Shown here piece by piece: positions 63,401 to 64,000 of a stretch of 64,000 bases of DNA. The notes under the pieces are model-generated. The model made no database searches, was not told the origin of the DNA, and saw only the letters and a program-made list of their open reading frames with translations. Origin of the DNA: Atrichornis clamosus (taxonomy: Eukaryota; Chordata; Aves; Passeriformes; Menuridae); NCBI GenBank assembly GCA_013400975.1, contig WBMZ01015250.1, positions 1-64,000 of the forward strand, in the 5' to 3' direction. The position numbers and the translations under genes are program-made. Every line of letters begins with the position of its first letter. The first letter of the stretch is position 1.

Positions 63401-64000
63401 AGTTGCCAGAGGGTAGTAGGAGAACCACTGAACTGGGAGTCAAGTGCAGGTCATGCACATGCCTGCCGATTCAGAAACAGGGACAAGAAAATTTAAAAAA
63501 TGGATGAGCTTGCCCCAACTTAATATGTGATTGCATATATTTACCAGTAAGCCAAAGTACCTCTGCAGTGCAGCTGAATGATGTCTTACATCTAATTAGT
63601 GTGCGTGTAGGTTAAGAGGAAGATTGGAAATAATGACTGTGAAGGATAGCCTTGAAAAGTGGTCAGTGATGCATTGGAGTAGTGAGTTTGAACTGAAGCA
63701 CTCAACTACTGAACCTTTCAGCTTAACAGTGTTGTGGTTGCATCTCTATTTAAAGAAGTCTCTGGTAAGCAGATAAAAGTTCTTGTCTTGCCACATTCAC
63801 GGCTGTTAAAACATTGTTTTCTTACTGCTTCCTGTTGAGCAGCACATTTGGGCACAGCAAAGCGTGTGCTACTTCTCTTGTAGTTAAACTGTCAGAGACT
63901 TGCCAGCGTTTACACAAAGTGAGAGCACAGGTGCATGGAAAATGGCTCTTCTCCCACAAAATGTTGAAAGCTTATGAAGTGACTGTTGTACATTGACATG
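63401..64000. other. No gene seen
   Basis: Ordinary AT-rich sequence to the window end, with no supported feature. Confidence 0.4.

Noticed and set aside
55119..64000. Exons of DZIP3, CIP2A or a RETNLB-like gene, expected beyond TRAT1 from human gene order
   Set aside because: I looked for them on both strands and saw no segment with recognisable similarity. The patch at 62906-63400 does not match what I recall of these proteins.
1..64000. CRISPR arrays, bacterial operons, phage or defence genes, rRNA or tRNA genes
   Set aside because: No regularly spaced direct repeats with unique spacers, no tRNA cloverleaf noticed and no prokaryotic gene organisation. The window is vertebrate nuclear DNA.

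Overview
The window looks like nuclear DNA from a bird. The evidence is several 5'-truncated CR1 LINE copies with the typical avian CR1 3' tail, solo LTRs of a kind common in bird genomes, AT-rich CpG-poor sequence broken by one strong CpG island, and vertebrate genes split by canonical GT-AG introns. The solo-LTR type hints at a neoavian rather than a galliform bird, but that is a weak inference.

Three protein-coding genes can be rebuilt exon by exon with consistent splice phases. (1) GUCA1C (guanylate cyclase activator 1C, GCAP3), plus strand: only the last two coding exons (2119-2206 and 5075-5205) are here; the 5' exons lie upstream. (2) HJURP (CENP-A chaperone), plus strand: a complete 14-coding-exon model from an ATG at 23694 to a TAG at 43549, giving 782 residues with no frame break. 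It starts in a CpG-island promoter with an array of CCAAT boxes and a CDE/CHR-like element, the layout of G2/M cell-cycle genes. (3) TRAT1 (T-cell receptor-associated transmembrane adaptor, TRIM), minus strand: a complete coding model from an ATG at 54030 to a stop at 48078, with six required coding exons and one optional 36-nt exon.

Layout: 1-5465, 3' end of GUCA1C; 5477-6040, solo LTR; 6041-22960, intergenic with three CR1 copies and a second solo LTR (18698-19221) with a 5-bp target-site duplication; 22970-23840, CpG island and HJURP promoter; 23694-about 44130, HJURP with long introns; 44130-48077, convergent intergenic or 3'UTR sequence; 48078-54030, TRAT1; 54031-64000, intergenic, with one CR1 tail and one degenerate coding-like patch near 62.9-63.4 kb.

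The genes do not form a pathway: one serves phototransduction, one centromere inheritance, one T-cell signalling. The most notable points are HJURP sitting between GUCA1C and TRAT1 (in human it is on another chromosome), its tandemly repeated CCAAT promoter, its chain of very short linker exons, and a duplicated 66-bp intronic block that carries consensus splice donors. I found no sign of a new enzymatic or defence system.
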